Shown: positions 41,668-51,150, counted from the first letter of the stretch. The stretch is DNA of 64,000 nucleotides from Streptomyces sp. ADI96-02 (GCF_003846185.1 NZ_ML123034.1:2257697-2321696), one strand, 5' to 3'. Notes: generated by a model from the letters alone, not told the origin. A program made the numbers and translations.

Positions 41668-42909
41668 ATGCCCAGGCGCCAGGGGTATGCCCTGCTCATC
41701 GCCCTGGTGGCGGGTACCGCCGCCCTCGCCGCCGTCGTCGCCCTCGGCACGACGCTGCTGTCCGGCTCCGGCTCTGCGCCGCTTCCGCCCGCCGAGACGC
41801 ACGCCGCGGCCCGTAACCCCGTGGCCCCCGCCACCTCCGGCGGCGCCTGGATCGCCACCTGGACGGCCGCGCCCGTCGGACCCGAACCCGGCACCCCGAA
41901 CGGCCTCCCCGGGCGCACCATCCGCAACGTCGTGCACACCAGCGTCGGCGGCGACGCGGCCCGCATCACGCTGTCCAACCTCTTCGGCACCGCCCCGCTC
42001 GTCGTCGACCAGGCCACGGTGAACACCCGCCCGGTGACGTTCAAGGGCTCGCCCGTCGTCACCGTCCCGGCGGGCGGACGGGTCGTCAGCGACCCGGTCG
42101 TCGTCCCCGTCGCCCCGGACGCCGACCTCCAGGTCAGCTTCCGCACCCCGCGCCCGAGCGGCCCCGTCACCTACCACCCGAACACGCATCAGACGTCCTT
42201 CCTCATCGACGCCCGCGGCACCTGGTCCAACCCCAACTGGCGCTATCTGACCGCCGTGGACGTCCGCAACGTCACCGCGCCCGGGACCGTCGTCGTCATC
42301 GGGGACTCGCTGACGGCGGGCAGCGGTTCCACCACCGACGCCAACTCCCGCTGGACCGACGTCCTCGCGGACCGGCTGCGCGACCGGTACGGCGTCGCCA
42401 ACGCGGGCATCGCGGGCAACCGCCTCCTCAGCGCTGGAACCGGGGGCGGCAGCGGCCTCTCCCGGTTCCAGCGCGACGCCCTCTCGGTCGCCGGGGCCAA
42501 GACCGTGTTCGTGGCCCTCGGCATCAACGACGTCCAGCAGGCCCCCCAGGAGACGGACCCGCAGCGCATCGTGCGCGGTCTGCGCACCCTGACCGACCGG
42601 GCGCACGCCCGCGGCCTCACGGTCGTCGGCGCGACGCTGACCCCGTTCGAGGGCTACCCGACCTGGACACCCGAGCGCAACGCCGTACGCCTGGCGGTCA
42701 ACGAGCAGATCCGGGCGGGCGGCGTCTTCGACGCGTACGTCGACTTCGACGAGGCCGTACGCGATCCCTACGCGCCGAACCGGCTCCGCCCGGCGTACGA
42801 CTCCGGCGACCACCTGCACTTCAACGACGCCGGGTACCGCGCGCTCGGCAACCAGGTGGACCTGAAGTCCGTGGACCGGGTCCGCACCCCGAAGTCCGAC
42901 GCGCTCTGA
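41668..42909 (+). CDS. Secreted SGNH/GDSL hydrolase
   Basis: A 413-residue esterase or lipase-like enzyme. An N-terminal signal or anchor segment (YALLIALVAGTAALAAVVALG) and a ~170-residue beta-rich domain precede the SGNH fold. The blocks are GDSLTAGSGS (nucleophile Ser), the Gly/Asn in NAGIAGNRLL, the Asn in VALGINDVQQ, and the catalytic Asp-His in GDHLHFNDAG. The layout matches Streptomyces secreted GDSL proteins acting on acylated sugars or xylan. ATG 41668 follows AAGGAG. Confidence 0.88.
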   Translation: MPRRQGYALLIALVAGTAALAAVVALGTTLLSGSGSAPLPPAETHAAARNPVAPATSGGAWIATWTAAPVGPEPGTPNGLPGRTIRNVVHTSVGGDAARITLSNLFGTAPLVVDQATVNTRPVTFKGSPVVTVPAGGRVVSDPVVVPVAPDADLQVSFRTPRPSGPVTYHPNTHQTSFLIDARGTWSNPNWRYLTAVDVRNVTAPGTVVVIGDSLTAGSGSTTDANSRWTDVLADRLRDRYGVANAGIAGNRLLSAGTGGGSGLSRFQRDALSVAGAKTVFVALGINDVQQAPQETDPQRIVRGLRTLTDRAHARGLTVVGATLTPFEGYPTWTPERNAVRLAVNEQIRAGGVFDAYVDFDEAVRDPYAPNRLRPAYDSGDHLHFNDAGYRALGNQVDLKSVDRVRTPKSDAL

Positions 42910-43081
42910 TCCGCCGGGCCGACGGGACGAGCGGGGCGGGCCGCCGGGGCAGGTGGGGCGAGCGGGGCGGGCCGCCGGGGCGAGCGGGGCAGGCGGGGCA
43001 GGCCGGCCGGCGGCCGGGCGAGCCAGCCCATCGCTCGGCCCCCGAGCCCCGTCGCTGAGCCCCCGCCCCCGAGCCCGCTGC

Positions 43082-43825
43082 TCAGCCCAGTTCCTTGCGC
43101 CCGCCCCCTCCGGCCGCGTCCGGGCCGCCGCCGCCCAGCCGCTTCTGCTCGGCAGATGCCCGTTCCGCCTCCTCGGCCGCCTTCTCCAGGCGGCGGCGCT
43201 CCGCCTTCGTCCGCTTGCGCTCGACCCCGACCCCGCCCATCAGCGCGAAGCCGGTGACGCGCACCCGAGGGGCGTCGGGGGCGGGGTCGGCCTCGCCGTT
43301 CGAGCCCTCGCCGAAGCCGCCCATGATGCCGACACCCCGGACCTCGACGTTCAGCTCGGGCGGCACCGTCACGTGCAGACCGCCCATGATCGTGAAGCAG
43401 CGGATGACGGTCTCGCGGTCCTCGAAGTCCGCCTCGCGCAGATCGATCTCGCCGCCGCCCCACATGGCGAACGCGGTGAACGTCCGCCCCACCGTCCAGC
43501 GGCCCTTCCGGTTGAACCCGCCCCAGAAGGCGAACGCCCCCTTCGACGTCGCGGGGCCGCCGATCCGGTCCGGCCAGTTCGAGGCGGAGCCGCGCGGTGC
43601 GGCGGGCCTCGACGGTCCCACCGGAGCCACGGCCGAGCCGGACGCCGGAAGGTCGCGGACGAGCGGTTCCAACTCGCCGTGCGTACGGGCCCGGTAGGCG
43701 GCGTCCAGGCGCTGCTCGAACTCGTCCATCTCCAGCCGGCCCTCGGCCACGGCATCGCGCAGCACCTCGGCGATCCGCTCACGCTCGGCATCGGAGGCAC
43801 GCATCTCCGGACGTTCACTTGTCAT
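43082..43825 (-). CDS. DUF1707/LiaF-like transmembrane-less regulator-type protein
   Basis: A 247-residue protein. The N-terminal DUF1707 domain (MRASDAERERIAEVLRDAVA, EGRLEMDEFEQRLDAAYRAR) is followed by a beta-helix-like domain. That domain repeats MGGL/MGGF/MGGV turns (FTIMGGLHV, VGIMGGFGEG, FALMGGVGV), as in LiaF/YvqF C-terminal domains. A coiled Lys/Glu tail ends the protein. TAGGCT lies 7 nt before the ATG, with GTGACGG about 17 bp further up, so the mRNA is probably leaderless. Confidence 0.8.
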   Translation of the reverse strand: MTSERPEMRASDAERERIAEVLRDAVAEGRLEMDEFEQRLDAAYRARTHGELEPLVRDLPASGSAVAPVGPSRPAAPRGSASNWPDRIGGPATSKGAFAFWGGFNRKGRWTVGRTFTAFAMWGGGEIDLREADFEDRETVIRCFTIMGGLHVTVPPELNVEVRGVGIMGGFGEGSNGEADPAPDAPRVRVTGFALMGGVGVERKRTKAERRRLEKAAEEAERASAEQKRLGGGGPDAAGGGGRKELG

Positions 43826-43857
43826 ACCGCGCAGCCTAGGGAAGCCGCCCGTCCCCG

Positions 43858-45144
43858 TCACCGACCCGCAGCTCCCCGATCCGCCCGCGCCGGGCCACCG
43901 CCCTGAACATCCTGGTCGCCCCGAACGTCCTGGTCGCCTAGGTCGCCCTGGTCGCCCTGGTCGCCCTGGTCGCCCTGGTCGCCCGGAGGCGTCGGGCTCG
44001 GCGCCGCGCCCGACTCGTACATCCGGGCGATCACCGACTCGATGTCCGGCTCGCGCACCGAGAGGTCGACCAGCGGATGCTCCGCCGCGATCCGCGCCAC
44101 CAGCGGGGCCGCCGACGCCGACGCCGGAAAGGCCAGCCACTGGCGGGCGCCCTCCACCCTGACCACCCGCAGGGACGGCTCCGACTCCAGCTCGATCGGG
44201 GGCAGTTCACGCTCCAGGTCGACCATCAGCATGCGCTCGCTGCCGCCCGCCTCATGGAGACCGGCGAGCGAACCGTCGTACATCAGCCGGCCGTGGTCGA
44301 TCACCATCACCCGCCGGCACAGTTGCTCGATGTCGGTCAGATCGTGCGTCGTCAGCAGGACCGTCGTCCCGCGCTCCGCGTTCAGCTCCTTCAGGAAGGC
44401 GCGCACCTGGGTCTTGGAGATCACGTCGAGCCCGATCGTGGGCTCGTCCAGGTACAGGACGTCCGGATCGTGCAGCAGGGCAGCCGCGATGTCGCCGCGC
44501 ATCCGCTGACCGAGCGAGAGCTGCCGCACCGGGACTTCCAACAGCTCGCCCAGATCGAGGAGTTCGACGCACCGGTCCAGGTTCTCCCGGAACCGCCGGT
44601 CGGGGATGCGGTACATCCGGTGCATCAGCCGGTACGAGTCGCGCAGCGGCAGGTCCCACCACAGCGTGGTCCGCTGACCGAAGACCACGCCGATCCGGTG
44701 GGCCAGCCGGGTCCGCTCCCGGGACGGGTCGATGCCCGCCACGCGCAGCCGGCCGCCGCTCGGCGTGAGGATGCCCGTCAGCATCTTGATCGTGGTCGAC
44801 TTCCCGGCCCCGTTCGGGCCGATGTAGCCGACCATCTCGCCGCGCGCCACGCGAAAGCTGATGCCGTCCACCGCGCGCACCTCGCGTCGTTCGCGGCGCA
44901 GCAGGCCCGTCCTGCGGCGGACCTCGAAGACCTTCTCGACGCCGTCGAGCGCGATGAAACCGCCGTCCGCGCCCGCACGCGTACCCGTGCCCGTGCGCAT
45001 ACCCGTGCCCGTGCCCGTGCGCCCACCCGTACGCGCACGGGCCTCCGCATCCGCCTTCCTGCTGCTCGCACCCACTCCGCCGCCCGCACCCGCACCCGCC
45101 CGGATGTCCGCCCGCCTACCGGCGGCCCCTGTGTCCGTCCCCAT
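43858..45144 (-). CDS. ABC transporter ATP-binding protein
   Basis: A 428-residue ATPase of a drug- or lipid-exporting ABC-2 system. A Thr/Gly-rich low-complexity head of ~60 residues precedes the nucleotide-binding domain: Walker A GPNGAGKST, Q-loop VVFGQRTTLWWDLP, signature LSLGQRMR, Walker B VLYLDEPTIGLD and switch His in LTTHDLTD. The C-terminus ends in a GDQ tripeptide repeat encoded by a 9-bp array. ATG 45144 follows GGAGGGT. It is the last of three genes, with two permeases upstream. Confidence 0.9.
   Translation of the reverse strand: MGTDTGAAGRRADIRAGAGAGGGVGASSRKADAEARARTGGRTGTGTGMRTGTGTRAGADGGFIALDGVEKVFEVRRRTGLLRRERREVRAVDGISFRVARGEMVGYIGPNGAGKSTTIKMLTGILTPSGGRLRVAGIDPSRERTRLAHRIGVVFGQRTTLWWDLPLRDSYRLMHRMYRIPDRRFRENLDRCVELLDLGELLEVPVRQLSLGQRMRGDIAAALLHDPDVLYLDEPTIGLDVISKTQVRAFLKELNAERGTTVLLTTHDLTDIEQLCRRVMVIDHGRLMYDGSLAGLHEAGGSERMLMVDLERELPPIELESEPSLRVVRVEGARQWLAFPASASAAPLVARIAAEHPLVDLSVREPDIESVIARMYESGAAPSPTPPGDQGDQGDQGDQGDLGDQDVRGDQDVQGGGPARADRGAAGR
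43911..43984. repeat. 9-bp tandem repeat encoding GDQ tripeptides
   Basis: About eight copies of CGCCCTGGT-like units in frame near the end of the ABC ATPase gene; the central four are identical. The repeat number is likely to vary. Confidence 0.85.
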
Positions 45145-45206
45145 GCCCGCACCCTCCTCCGTGTCCGTCGTCCGTCCGCGGCCCGCCCGCGCCCCCGCCG
45201 CCCCGC

Positions 45207-46241
45207 TCAACTGCCCGTACTCCGGTACGCCCGCAGCCCCGCCCGCCACGCGAGCCCCGCCAGGGCGCAGCACCCCGCCGCGACCAGCGGCGGCAGGAAC
45301 GCCACCCACTCCGGCAGCGCCACCGGGTACTCCCGGCCCAGCACGTACAGCGCGGGCAGCCACCCGACGAAGGCCAGCGGCACCACGAACGTCACCCCGC
45401 GCACCAGGTCCTTCGCGAAGATCGTCGGCGGGTACTGGAGCAGCGTGGTCCCGCCGTACGTGAAGGAGTTCTGCACCTCCGAGGCGTCCTGGGCGACGAA
45501 CTGGAACGCCGCGCCCGCGACGAAGACGGCCCCGAAGATCGCCGCGCCGCTCACCACCGTCACCGGCAGCATCAGAATCTTCAGCGGCGTCCAGGCGATG
45601 TCCAGGGAGGCCACCGCGTAGCCGAGGACCAGCAGCCCCTGCGTGATCCGCCCCACCCGGCGCAGTGCGAACCGGTCCGCCGCCACCTGCGCCAGCACCG
45701 GCACCGGCCGCACCAGCAGTGTGTCCAGCGTCCCGTCCCGCACCCGCCGCCCCAGCCGGTCCATCGAGCCCAGCAGCAGGTCGCACAGGCCGAACGCGGT
45801 CGCCGAGAGGCCGTACAGCAGCGCGATCTCCGGCAGCGTGTATCCGCCCAGCGCGTCGACGTGCGTGAACATCAGCATGATCGTGACGAAGTCGAAGGCC
45901 GTCACGGCGAGGTTCCCGAGCGTCGTCATGGCGAAGGACGCCCGGTACGTCATCGTCGAGCGCACCCACATGGCCACGATCAGCCCGTACGCCCTGAGCC
46001 CTTCGGCCACCCGGGACCGCCGGTCGAACGGGACGCGCTCGCCGAGGCGGAAGCCCTCGTCGAGGGGGAAGCCCTCGGACCCGACCGCCTCCGCACCCGC
46101 CTCCACACCCGCCTCACCTACCGCTCCCGCGTCCCGTCCCGCACCCGCCTCCCCTACCGCTACCGCTCCGGGCTCCGGCTCCGGCTCCCGCTCCCGGCCC
46201 TCGCCCGCACCGGCCGCCACCGCCGCCGCCGCGTCAGCCAC
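45207..46241 (-). CDS. ABC-2 type permease
   Basis: A 344-residue membrane subunit. The first ~75 residues are Ala/Gly/Glu-rich and look unstructured. About six transmembrane helices follow (for example AFDFVTIMLMFTHVDAL, LLYGLSATAFGLCDLLLG, VVSGAAIFGAVFVAGAAFQF), with the GTLDTLLVRPVPVL coupling region typical of DUF990/ABC-2 permeases. The GTG start overlaps the end of the upstream permease gene by 8 bp. It pairs with that permease and the ATPase downstream. Confidence 0.85.
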   Translation of the reverse strand: MADAAAAVAAGAGEGREREPEPEPGAVAVGEAGAGRDAGAVGEAGVEAGAEAVGSEGFPLDEGFRLGERVPFDRRSRVAEGLRAYGLIVAMWVRSTMTYRASFAMTTLGNLAVTAFDFVTIMLMFTHVDALGGYTLPEIALLYGLSATAFGLCDLLLGSMDRLGRRVRDGTLDTLLVRPVPVLAQVAADRFALRRVGRITQGLLVLGYAVASLDIAWTPLKILMLPVTVVSGAAIFGAVFVAGAAFQFVAQDASEVQNSFTYGGTTLLQYPPTIFAKDLVRGVTFVVPLAFVGWLPALYVLGREYPVALPEWVAFLPPLVAAGCCALAGLAWRAGLRAYRSTGS

Positions 46242-47034
46242 CCTGCACCACCACCCTCCTGGTAGCCGCCGCCTGCACCAGCCGCCCGGCCAGCAGCAGC
46301 ACCACCGCCCACCCGCCCTGGAACGCGTACGCCTCCACCAGCCCCCACCCCGTGTACGTACCGAGGAACACGTCGGCCGGGACCTGGAGCAGCGCGGACC
46401 ACGGCAGGAGGCGGGCCACCTCGCCCAGCAGCCCGGGGAACAGGTTGAGCGGCAGCAGCATCCCGGAGAAGAACAGGCCCGACAGCCAGGCGATCTGCAT
46501 CGCGCCCGCCCCGTCCAGCAGCCAGAACGCCGAGAGCGCCACCAGGAAACGCACCGCGAAACTCACCACCACGCCCAGCACCACCGACAGGAGGAACGCC
46601 GGCCACGTCCACAGGGAGCCGGGCAGCGCCAGGTCGAAGGCGAGCGCCCCCAGCACCATCGGCACCACGCCCCGCCCCAGCAGATGGAACGCGGCCCGGC
46701 CCAGGTCACCGGCCAGCCACCACAGTTGGAGGTCGACGGGCCGGTACAGGTCCACCGCGATGTCCCCGGTCCGGATGCGTTCCATCAGCTCGTCCTCGAA
46801 GCCGCCGCCCATCAGGGCGCAGGCCATCAGCAGCGCCTGCCCGAGCCAGACGTACGTCAGCGCCTGCGAGGTGTCGTATCCGCCGAGCAGCGGACGCTCG
46901 TCCCACAGGGCGATGTAGGTGTACGCCATGATGAAGCCGAAGACGGTGTTGGTGAACACCCCCGCCGCCGTCGCCGTCCGATACGTGGCATAACGCCGGA
47001 ACCAGCCCGCCGCCACCACTGCGTACAGCCGCAC
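46234..47034 (-). CDS. ABC-2 type permease (DUF990-like)
   Basis: A 266-residue membrane subunit with about six helices. It has the conserved GDIAVDLYRPVDLQLWWLA coupling segment and FLLSVVLGVVVSFAVRFLVA. GTG 47034, preceded by GAGGGGG, opens the protein directly before the first helix (VRLYAVVAAGWFRRYATYRT); the ATG further upstream adds an Arg-rich stretch and is unlikely. First gene of the three-gene exporter operon. Confidence 0.85.
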   Translation of the reverse strand: MRLYAVVAAGWFRRYATYRTATAAGVFTNTVFGFIMAYTYIALWDERPLLGGYDTSQALTYVWLGQALLMACALMGGGFEDELMERIRTGDIAVDLYRPVDLQLWWLAGDLGRAAFHLLGRGVVPMVLGALAFDLALPGSLWTWPAFLLSVVLGVVVSFAVRFLVALSAFWLLDGAGAMQIAWLSGLFFSGMLLPLNLFPGLLGEVARLLPWSALLQVPADVFLGTYTGWGLVEAYAFQGGWAVVLLLAGRLVQAAATRRVVVQGG

Positions 47035-47263
47035 GCCGCCCCCTCGTCCCCGCCGTCGACCGGCTCCCCGCCGCCGCGCACCCGCCCCGGGCACGCCGCG
47101 TGTCCGGGCCGCCACCCGTTCCGGACGCCAAAGCGCACGACCTTAGTGCACGGGTGGCGGCTGCCGCGACCGCATTTCGGGGGACGATCGCGAAGAATCC
47201 GAGGGTTTCCCGGCGAAATGGGCACTATGGATGAACCGACCGCCTCCGAGGAGCCCCACCGAC

Positions 47264-49714
47264 ATGAGCGACGAGCAGCAGAACTGGGACCCTCGGGACC
47301 CCTCCGGCGCCGCGGACGCCCCCGGGGACGACAGGCGTGCGCCCCGCGCACCGAAAAAGAGGAAGCGCACGAAGCGCCCCCGGAGGACCGGATGGCGCCG
47401 CCTCTTCCCCACCTGGCGGATGGCCCTCGGCACGGCGCTGGGCCTCGCGCTCCTGATCGTCGGCGGGTTCTACGCCGGATACCGGCTCGTCGAGATCCCG
47501 GCCGCCAACGCCCACGCCGACGCCCAGTCGAACGTCTACCTCTACCGGGACGGCAGCGTCATCGCCCGCGACGGCGAGGTCAACCGGGAGAAGATCCGCC
47601 TCTCCCAGGTCCCGCTCACCGTCCAGCGGGCCGTACTCGCCGCCGAGGACCGCGACTTCTACACCGAACGCGCGGTGGACGTGAAGGCCATGCTCCGGGC
47701 CGGCTGGAACACGGTGACCGGCAAGGGCAAGCAGGGCGGCTCGACGATCACGCAGCAGTACGTCAAGAACTACTACCTCGGCCAGGAACGGACCGTTCCG
47801 CGCAAGGTCAAGGAGTTCTTCATCTCGGTCAGGCTCAACCGCGAGGAGAGCAAGGACCAGATCTTCGAGGGCTACCTCAACACCAGCTACTTCGGCCGCA
47901 ACGCGTACGGCATCCAGGCCGCCGCCCAGGCGTACTACGGCAAGAACGTCGAGGACCTCACCACCGCCCAGGGCGCCTACCTCGCCTCCCTCCTGAACGC
48001 CCCCAGCGCCTACGACGTCGTCGCCCACCCCGACAGCAGGCCCGCCGCCCTGGACCGCTGGAACTACGTGCTGGACGGCATGGTCAAGGAGAAGTGGCTC
48101 GACCCCGCCGACCGGGCGGCGACGACGTTCCCCGTACCCGGCCCGGCCAAGCCCCCCAACGGGCTCTCCGGACAGCGCGGCTACCTCGTCCAGGCCGTCG
48201 AGGACTACCTCACCGCCAACCGGATCATCGACGCGAAGACCCTGGCCACCGGCGGCCACCGCATCACCACCACCCTCGACCGCGGGAAGCAGGACGCCTT
48301 CGTCGAGGCCGTCGACGCCAACGTGACGTCCCGGACCGACCCGGACCGCGAGGCCGACCGCAACGTACGCGTCGGCGGAGCCTCCATCGTCCCGGACACC
48401 GGCGAAGTCGTCGCCCTGTACGGCGGCGTCGACTACACCCGGCAGTACGTCAGCAACGCGACCCGCCGCGACTACCAGGTCGGCTCCACCTTCAAGCCGT
48501 TCGTCCTGGTCTCCGCCCTCGCCAACGACTCCACCACCCAGGACGGCCGGCGCATCACCCCCGGCACCGTCTACGAGGGCGACAACAAGCGACCCGTGCG
48601 GGGCCCGCGGGGCTCCACCGGGTACGCGCCCGCCAACGAGGACGACGCCGACTACGGCCGGATCACCGTCCGCGACGCCACCGACAAGTCGGTCAACTCC
48701 GTCTACGCCCAGATGGCCCAGGACGTCGGTCCCGCCCAGGTCGAGGACACCGCCGTCGCCCTCGGCATCCCCGCCGACACCCCCGACCTCACCGCCTCCC
48801 CCTCCATCGCCCTCGGCCCGGCCAACGCCAGCGTCCTGGACCTCACCGAGGCGTACGCCACCCTCGCCGACCACGGCCGGCGCCTCCCGTACACCCTGGT
48901 CGACAAGGTCACCAAGAACGGCTCCGAGATCAGGCTGCCCGACCGACAGGCCGACCAGGCCGTCAGCCGCGAGGCCGCCGACACCACCACCGACGTCCTG
49001 CGCGGCGTCGTGGAAGGCGGCACCGGCACCGCCGCCGGGGCCGCGGGCCGCCCCGCCGCGGGCAAGACCGGCACCGCCGAGGAGGACAAGGCCGCCTGGT
49101 TCGCCGGTTACACGCCCGACCTGGCGACCGTCGTCGCCGTGATGGGCCAGGACCCCGAGACCGGTGTCCAGACACCGCTGTACGGAGCCCTCGGCCTCCC
49201 GCGCGTCAACGGCGGCGGCGCGCCCGCCGAGACCTGGGCCGACTACACGCGGGCCGCGCTGCGCGGCGCGCCGGTCCAGGACTTCGACCTGGAGATCGCG
49301 CCGGACTCCGACGAACCGCAACCGCCCTTGGAGGACGACCCGGACGACCCGGACGCCACCGCCGACCCCTCGGACTCCCCCTCCGGCACGCCGCCCGGAA
49401 CCCCGTCCGACAGCGCCTCGTCCACCCCCGGCCCGCCCGGCCGCGACCCCGGCACGACCGGGACGGCGGACGGCACATCCACCGGCAGCGCGGACAGTTC
49501 CGGCGCCACGGACGGCACGGGCGGAACAGGAGGGACAGGAGGGACAGGAGGGACGGGAGAGACCGGCGGAACAGGCGGGACCGGCGGGCCGGGCGGGTCG
49601 ACCGGCGGCGGCGCGACCGGCGGCTCCACCGCGGGCTCCGGGGCCACCGGGGGCGGCGGACTCACCGGCGGAGTCGTCGAAGGGGCCCGCGGCCCGCGCC
49701 TCGCCGAACAGTAG
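47264..49714 (+). CDS. Bifunctional penicillin-binding protein (class A)
   Basis: An 816-residue peptidoglycan synthase. A basic cytoplasmic tail (APKKRKRTKRPRRTG) and one transmembrane helix (ALGTALGLALLIVGGFYAGY) lead to a glycosyltransferase domain (catalytic Glu in VLAAEDRDFYTE; QGGSTITQQYVKNYYLGQ). A transpeptidase follows with Ser in GSTFKPF, SVNS, and KTGTAEED. The last ~150 residues are an extracellular Pro/Ser/Gly/Thr repeat tail (GGTGGTGGTGGTG). ATG 47264 has GGAG about 10 nt upstream; an in-frame ATG at 47231 lacks one. Confidence 0.93.
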   Translation: MSDEQQNWDPRDPSGAADAPGDDRRAPRAPKKRKRTKRPRRTGWRRLFPTWRMALGTALGLALLIVGGFYAGYRLVEIPAANAHADAQSNVYLYRDGSVIARDGEVNREKIRLSQVPLTVQRAVLAAEDRDFYTERAVDVKAMLRAGWNTVTGKGKQGGSTITQQYVKNYYLGQERTVPRKVKEFFISVRLNREESKDQIFEGYLNTSYFGRNAYGIQAAAQAYYGKNVEDLTTAQGAYLASLLNAPSAYDVVAHPDSRPAALDRWNYVLDGMVKEKWLDPADRAATTFPVPGPAKPPNGLSGQRGYLVQAVEDYLTANRIIDAKTLATGGHRITTTLDRGKQDAFVEAVDANVTSRTDPDREADRNVRVGGASIVPDTGEVVALYGGVDYTRQYVSNATRRDYQVGSTFKPFVLVSALANDSTTQDGRRITPGTVYEGDNKRPVRGPRGSTGYAPANEDDADYGRITVRDATDKSVNSVYAQMAQDVGPAQVEDTAVALGIPADTPDLTASPSIALGPANASVLDLTEAYATLADHGRRLPYTLVDKVTKNGSEIRLPDRQADQAVSREAADTTTDVLRGVVEGGTGTAAGAAGRPAAGKTGTAEEDKAAWFAGYTPDLATVVAVMGQDPETGVQTPLYGALGLPRVNGGGAPAETWADYTRAALRGAPVQDFDLEIAPDSDEPQPPLEDDPDDPDATADPSDSPSGTPPGTPSDSASSTPGPPGRDPGTTGTADGTSTGSADSSGATDGTGGTGGTGGTGGTGETGGTGGTGGPGGSTGGGATGGSTAGSGATGGGGLTGGVVEGARGPRLAEQ

Positions 49715-49764
49715 AGCGGTGAGACGGTAAGACGCGGGCGAAGGCGAAGGCGAGGGGCAGGGCG

Positions 49765-50085
49765 TCAGTGACCCGAGGTCGCCTTCAGACCGACGACGGC
49801 CACCAGCAGCAGACAGACGAAGAAGATCCGGGCCGCGGTCACCGGCTCGTTCAGCACGACCATGCCCAGCACCGCCGCACCGGCCGCGCCGATGCCCACC
49901 CACACGCCGTACGCCGTACCGATCGGCAGCGTCTTCGCCGCGTGCGACAGCAGCACCATGCTCGCCACGATCCCGAGACCGGTGAACACGCTCGGCCACA
50001 GCCGGGTGAACCCCTCGGTGTACTTCATCCCGATCGACCAGCCCACTTCGAGCAGACCGGCGACGAGCAGCAGAACCCAGGCCAT
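49765..50085 (-). CDS. gdx: SMR-family guanidinium exporter (SugE/Gdx type)
   Basis: A 106-residue four-helix transporter. The sequence closely follows SugE/Gdx: MAWVLLLVAGLLEVGWSIG with the essential Glu14, KYTEGFTRLWPS, and KTLPIGTAYGVWVGIGAAGA. It should export guanidinium in exchange for protons. A guanidine-III riboswitch lies 39 nt before the start, which supports Gdx over a broad drug pump (Qac) assignment. GGAGG precedes the ATG. Confidence 0.92.
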   Translation of the reverse strand: MAWVLLLVAGLLEVGWSIGMKYTEGFTRLWPSVFTGLGIVASMVLLSHAAKTLPIGTAYGVWVGIGAAGAAVLGMVVLNEPVTAARIFFVCLLLVAVVGLKATSGH

Positions 50086-50124
50086 GACAGAACCTCCGAC
50101 GACGAACACGCGGACAACACGGGT

Positions 50125-50165
50125 GCGTCGTCTTTGCCTGCCCGGTACGGCGCGTCTCGTCGGGG
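50125..50165 (-). ncRNA. Guanidine-III (mini-ykkC-like, ykkC-III) riboswitch
   Basis: Read on the minus strand, the 41-nt element begins CCCCGACGAGACGCGCCGTA and continues through ACCGGGCAGGCAAAGACGACGC. It keeps the compact pseudoknot layout of the ykkC-III class: CCCG pairs with CGGG, GCGCCGT/GCGTCGT pairs with ACGACGC, and the conserved GACGAG and GCAAAGAC segments are present. It ends 39 nt before the Gdx start, where guanidine binding would free translation. Assigned from remembered consensus; a covariance search would settle it. Confidence 0.82.
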
Positions 50166-50191
50166 TCCCACCACCGTAGCAAGAAACCGGT

Positions 50192-50225
50192 GAAGGGCCT
50201 GGTGACAACGGTCACCAGGCCCTTC
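50192..50225 (-). terminator. Terminator after the GroES-like gene
   Basis: A perfect 15-bp stem (50192-50206 with 50211-50225) around a 4-nt loop, 55 nt after the GroES-like stop and just upstream of the riboswitch. Confidence 0.85.
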
Positions 50226-50279
50226 CGCCTCGGCCGGACCACAGGTAGAGAGATGCAGCCGGTCGGACTACCGGTCGGA

Positions 50280-50648
50280 CTACAGGTACAGCCCGGTCGA
50301 GTCCACCGAACCCTCGAAGCGGTCCGCCGCCACCGCGTGCAGATCGCGCTCCCGCATCAGCACGTACGCCACGCCCCGCACCTCGACCTCGGCACGGTCC
50401 TCGGGGTCGTACAGCACCCGGTCGCCGGGCTCCACCGTCCGCACGTTCTGGCCGACCGCGACCACGACGGCCCACGCGAGCCGCCGGCCCACCGCGGCCG
50501 TCGCCGGGATCAGGATGCCGCCGCCGGAACGCCGCTCGCCCTCCGACGCGTCCGTGCGCACCAGCACCCGGTCGTGCAGCATCCGGATGGGCAGCTTGTC
50601 GTCGTCATGGGGGGCGCCGCCAGCGACGCCACGGGTGTTCTCGCTCAC
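50280..50648 (-). CDS. GroES-family co-chaperonin-like protein
   Basis: A 122-residue protein with a Cpn10 fold: IRMLHDRVLVRTDASEGERRSGGGILIPATA (the mobile loop region contains SGGGILIP), VVVAVGQNVRTVEPGDRVLYDPED, and AYVLMRERDLHAV. The true groES of streptomycetes lies with groEL1, so this is an extra, divergent copy of unknown use. GTG 50648 is taken as start; TTG 50657 is possible. Confidence 0.8.
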   Translation of the reverse strand: MSENTRGVAGGAPHDDDKLPIRMLHDRVLVRTDASEGERRSGGGILIPATAAVGRRLAWAVVVAVGQNVRTVEPGDRVLYDPEDRAEVEVRGVAYVLMRERDLHAVAADRFEGSVDSTGLYL

Positions 50649-50702
50649 GGCACGCAACCTACCTGCCCCACCCCGGACCGTACGCCTCCGGGGTGCGGCC
50701 GA

Positions 50703-51020
50703 TCACCTGTCGCGCCGGGACGAGAGGGTGAGCAGCCCCACCACACCCACCACGAGCAGGGCCACGGGGATCACCCGCTCCAGCCGCGGCGATCCGTCCT
50801 CGGCGACGAACTGGCCCCTCACGCCCGACACCGACCGGTTCACCGCGACGAACGCGCGGCCCGCCGTCCGGTCCACGGACTGCGCCGCCTTCGCCTTCGC
50901 GTCACCGATGATCGTCTTGGGGTGCACGCGCACCCCGATCTCATCGAGCACCACCGCGAGCTTCTCGCGCCTGCTGATGATGTCCGCCTCGATCTGCGCA
51001 GGGCTCCTGGCATCCGACAC
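50703..51020 (-). CDS. DUF3618 protein
   Basis: A 105-residue protein. The family signature is at the N-terminus (RSPAQIEADIISRREKLAVV), followed by an amphipathic stretch and one C-terminal transmembrane helix (VIPVALLVVGVVGLLTL) with a basic tail. Such proteins accompany membrane-stress genes, but their role is unknown. GTG 51020 follows GGAGG. Confidence 0.82.
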   Translation of the reverse strand: MSDARSPAQIEADIISRREKLAVVLDEIGVRVHPKTIIGDAKAKAAQSVDRTAGRAFVAVNRSVSGVRGQFVAEDGSPRLERVIPVALLVVGVVGLLTLSSRRDR

Positions 51021-51150
51021 TGCGCCGCCTCCGTGGTCGTCGTCCGGTAAACCTTCATCGACAGTCTGTCAGCTCGAACCCCCGCACACCCGGCGGCACC
51101 CCTATTACGCTCGGTCCCGTCCGACCCACGCGCCACCCGAGGAGAACCAC

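Noticed and set aside
47225..50242. 1005-residue minus-strand frame opposite the penicillin-binding protein
   Set aside because: Gly/Val/Arg-rich antisense product; it also runs through the guanidine exporter and its riboswitch in a wrong frame.
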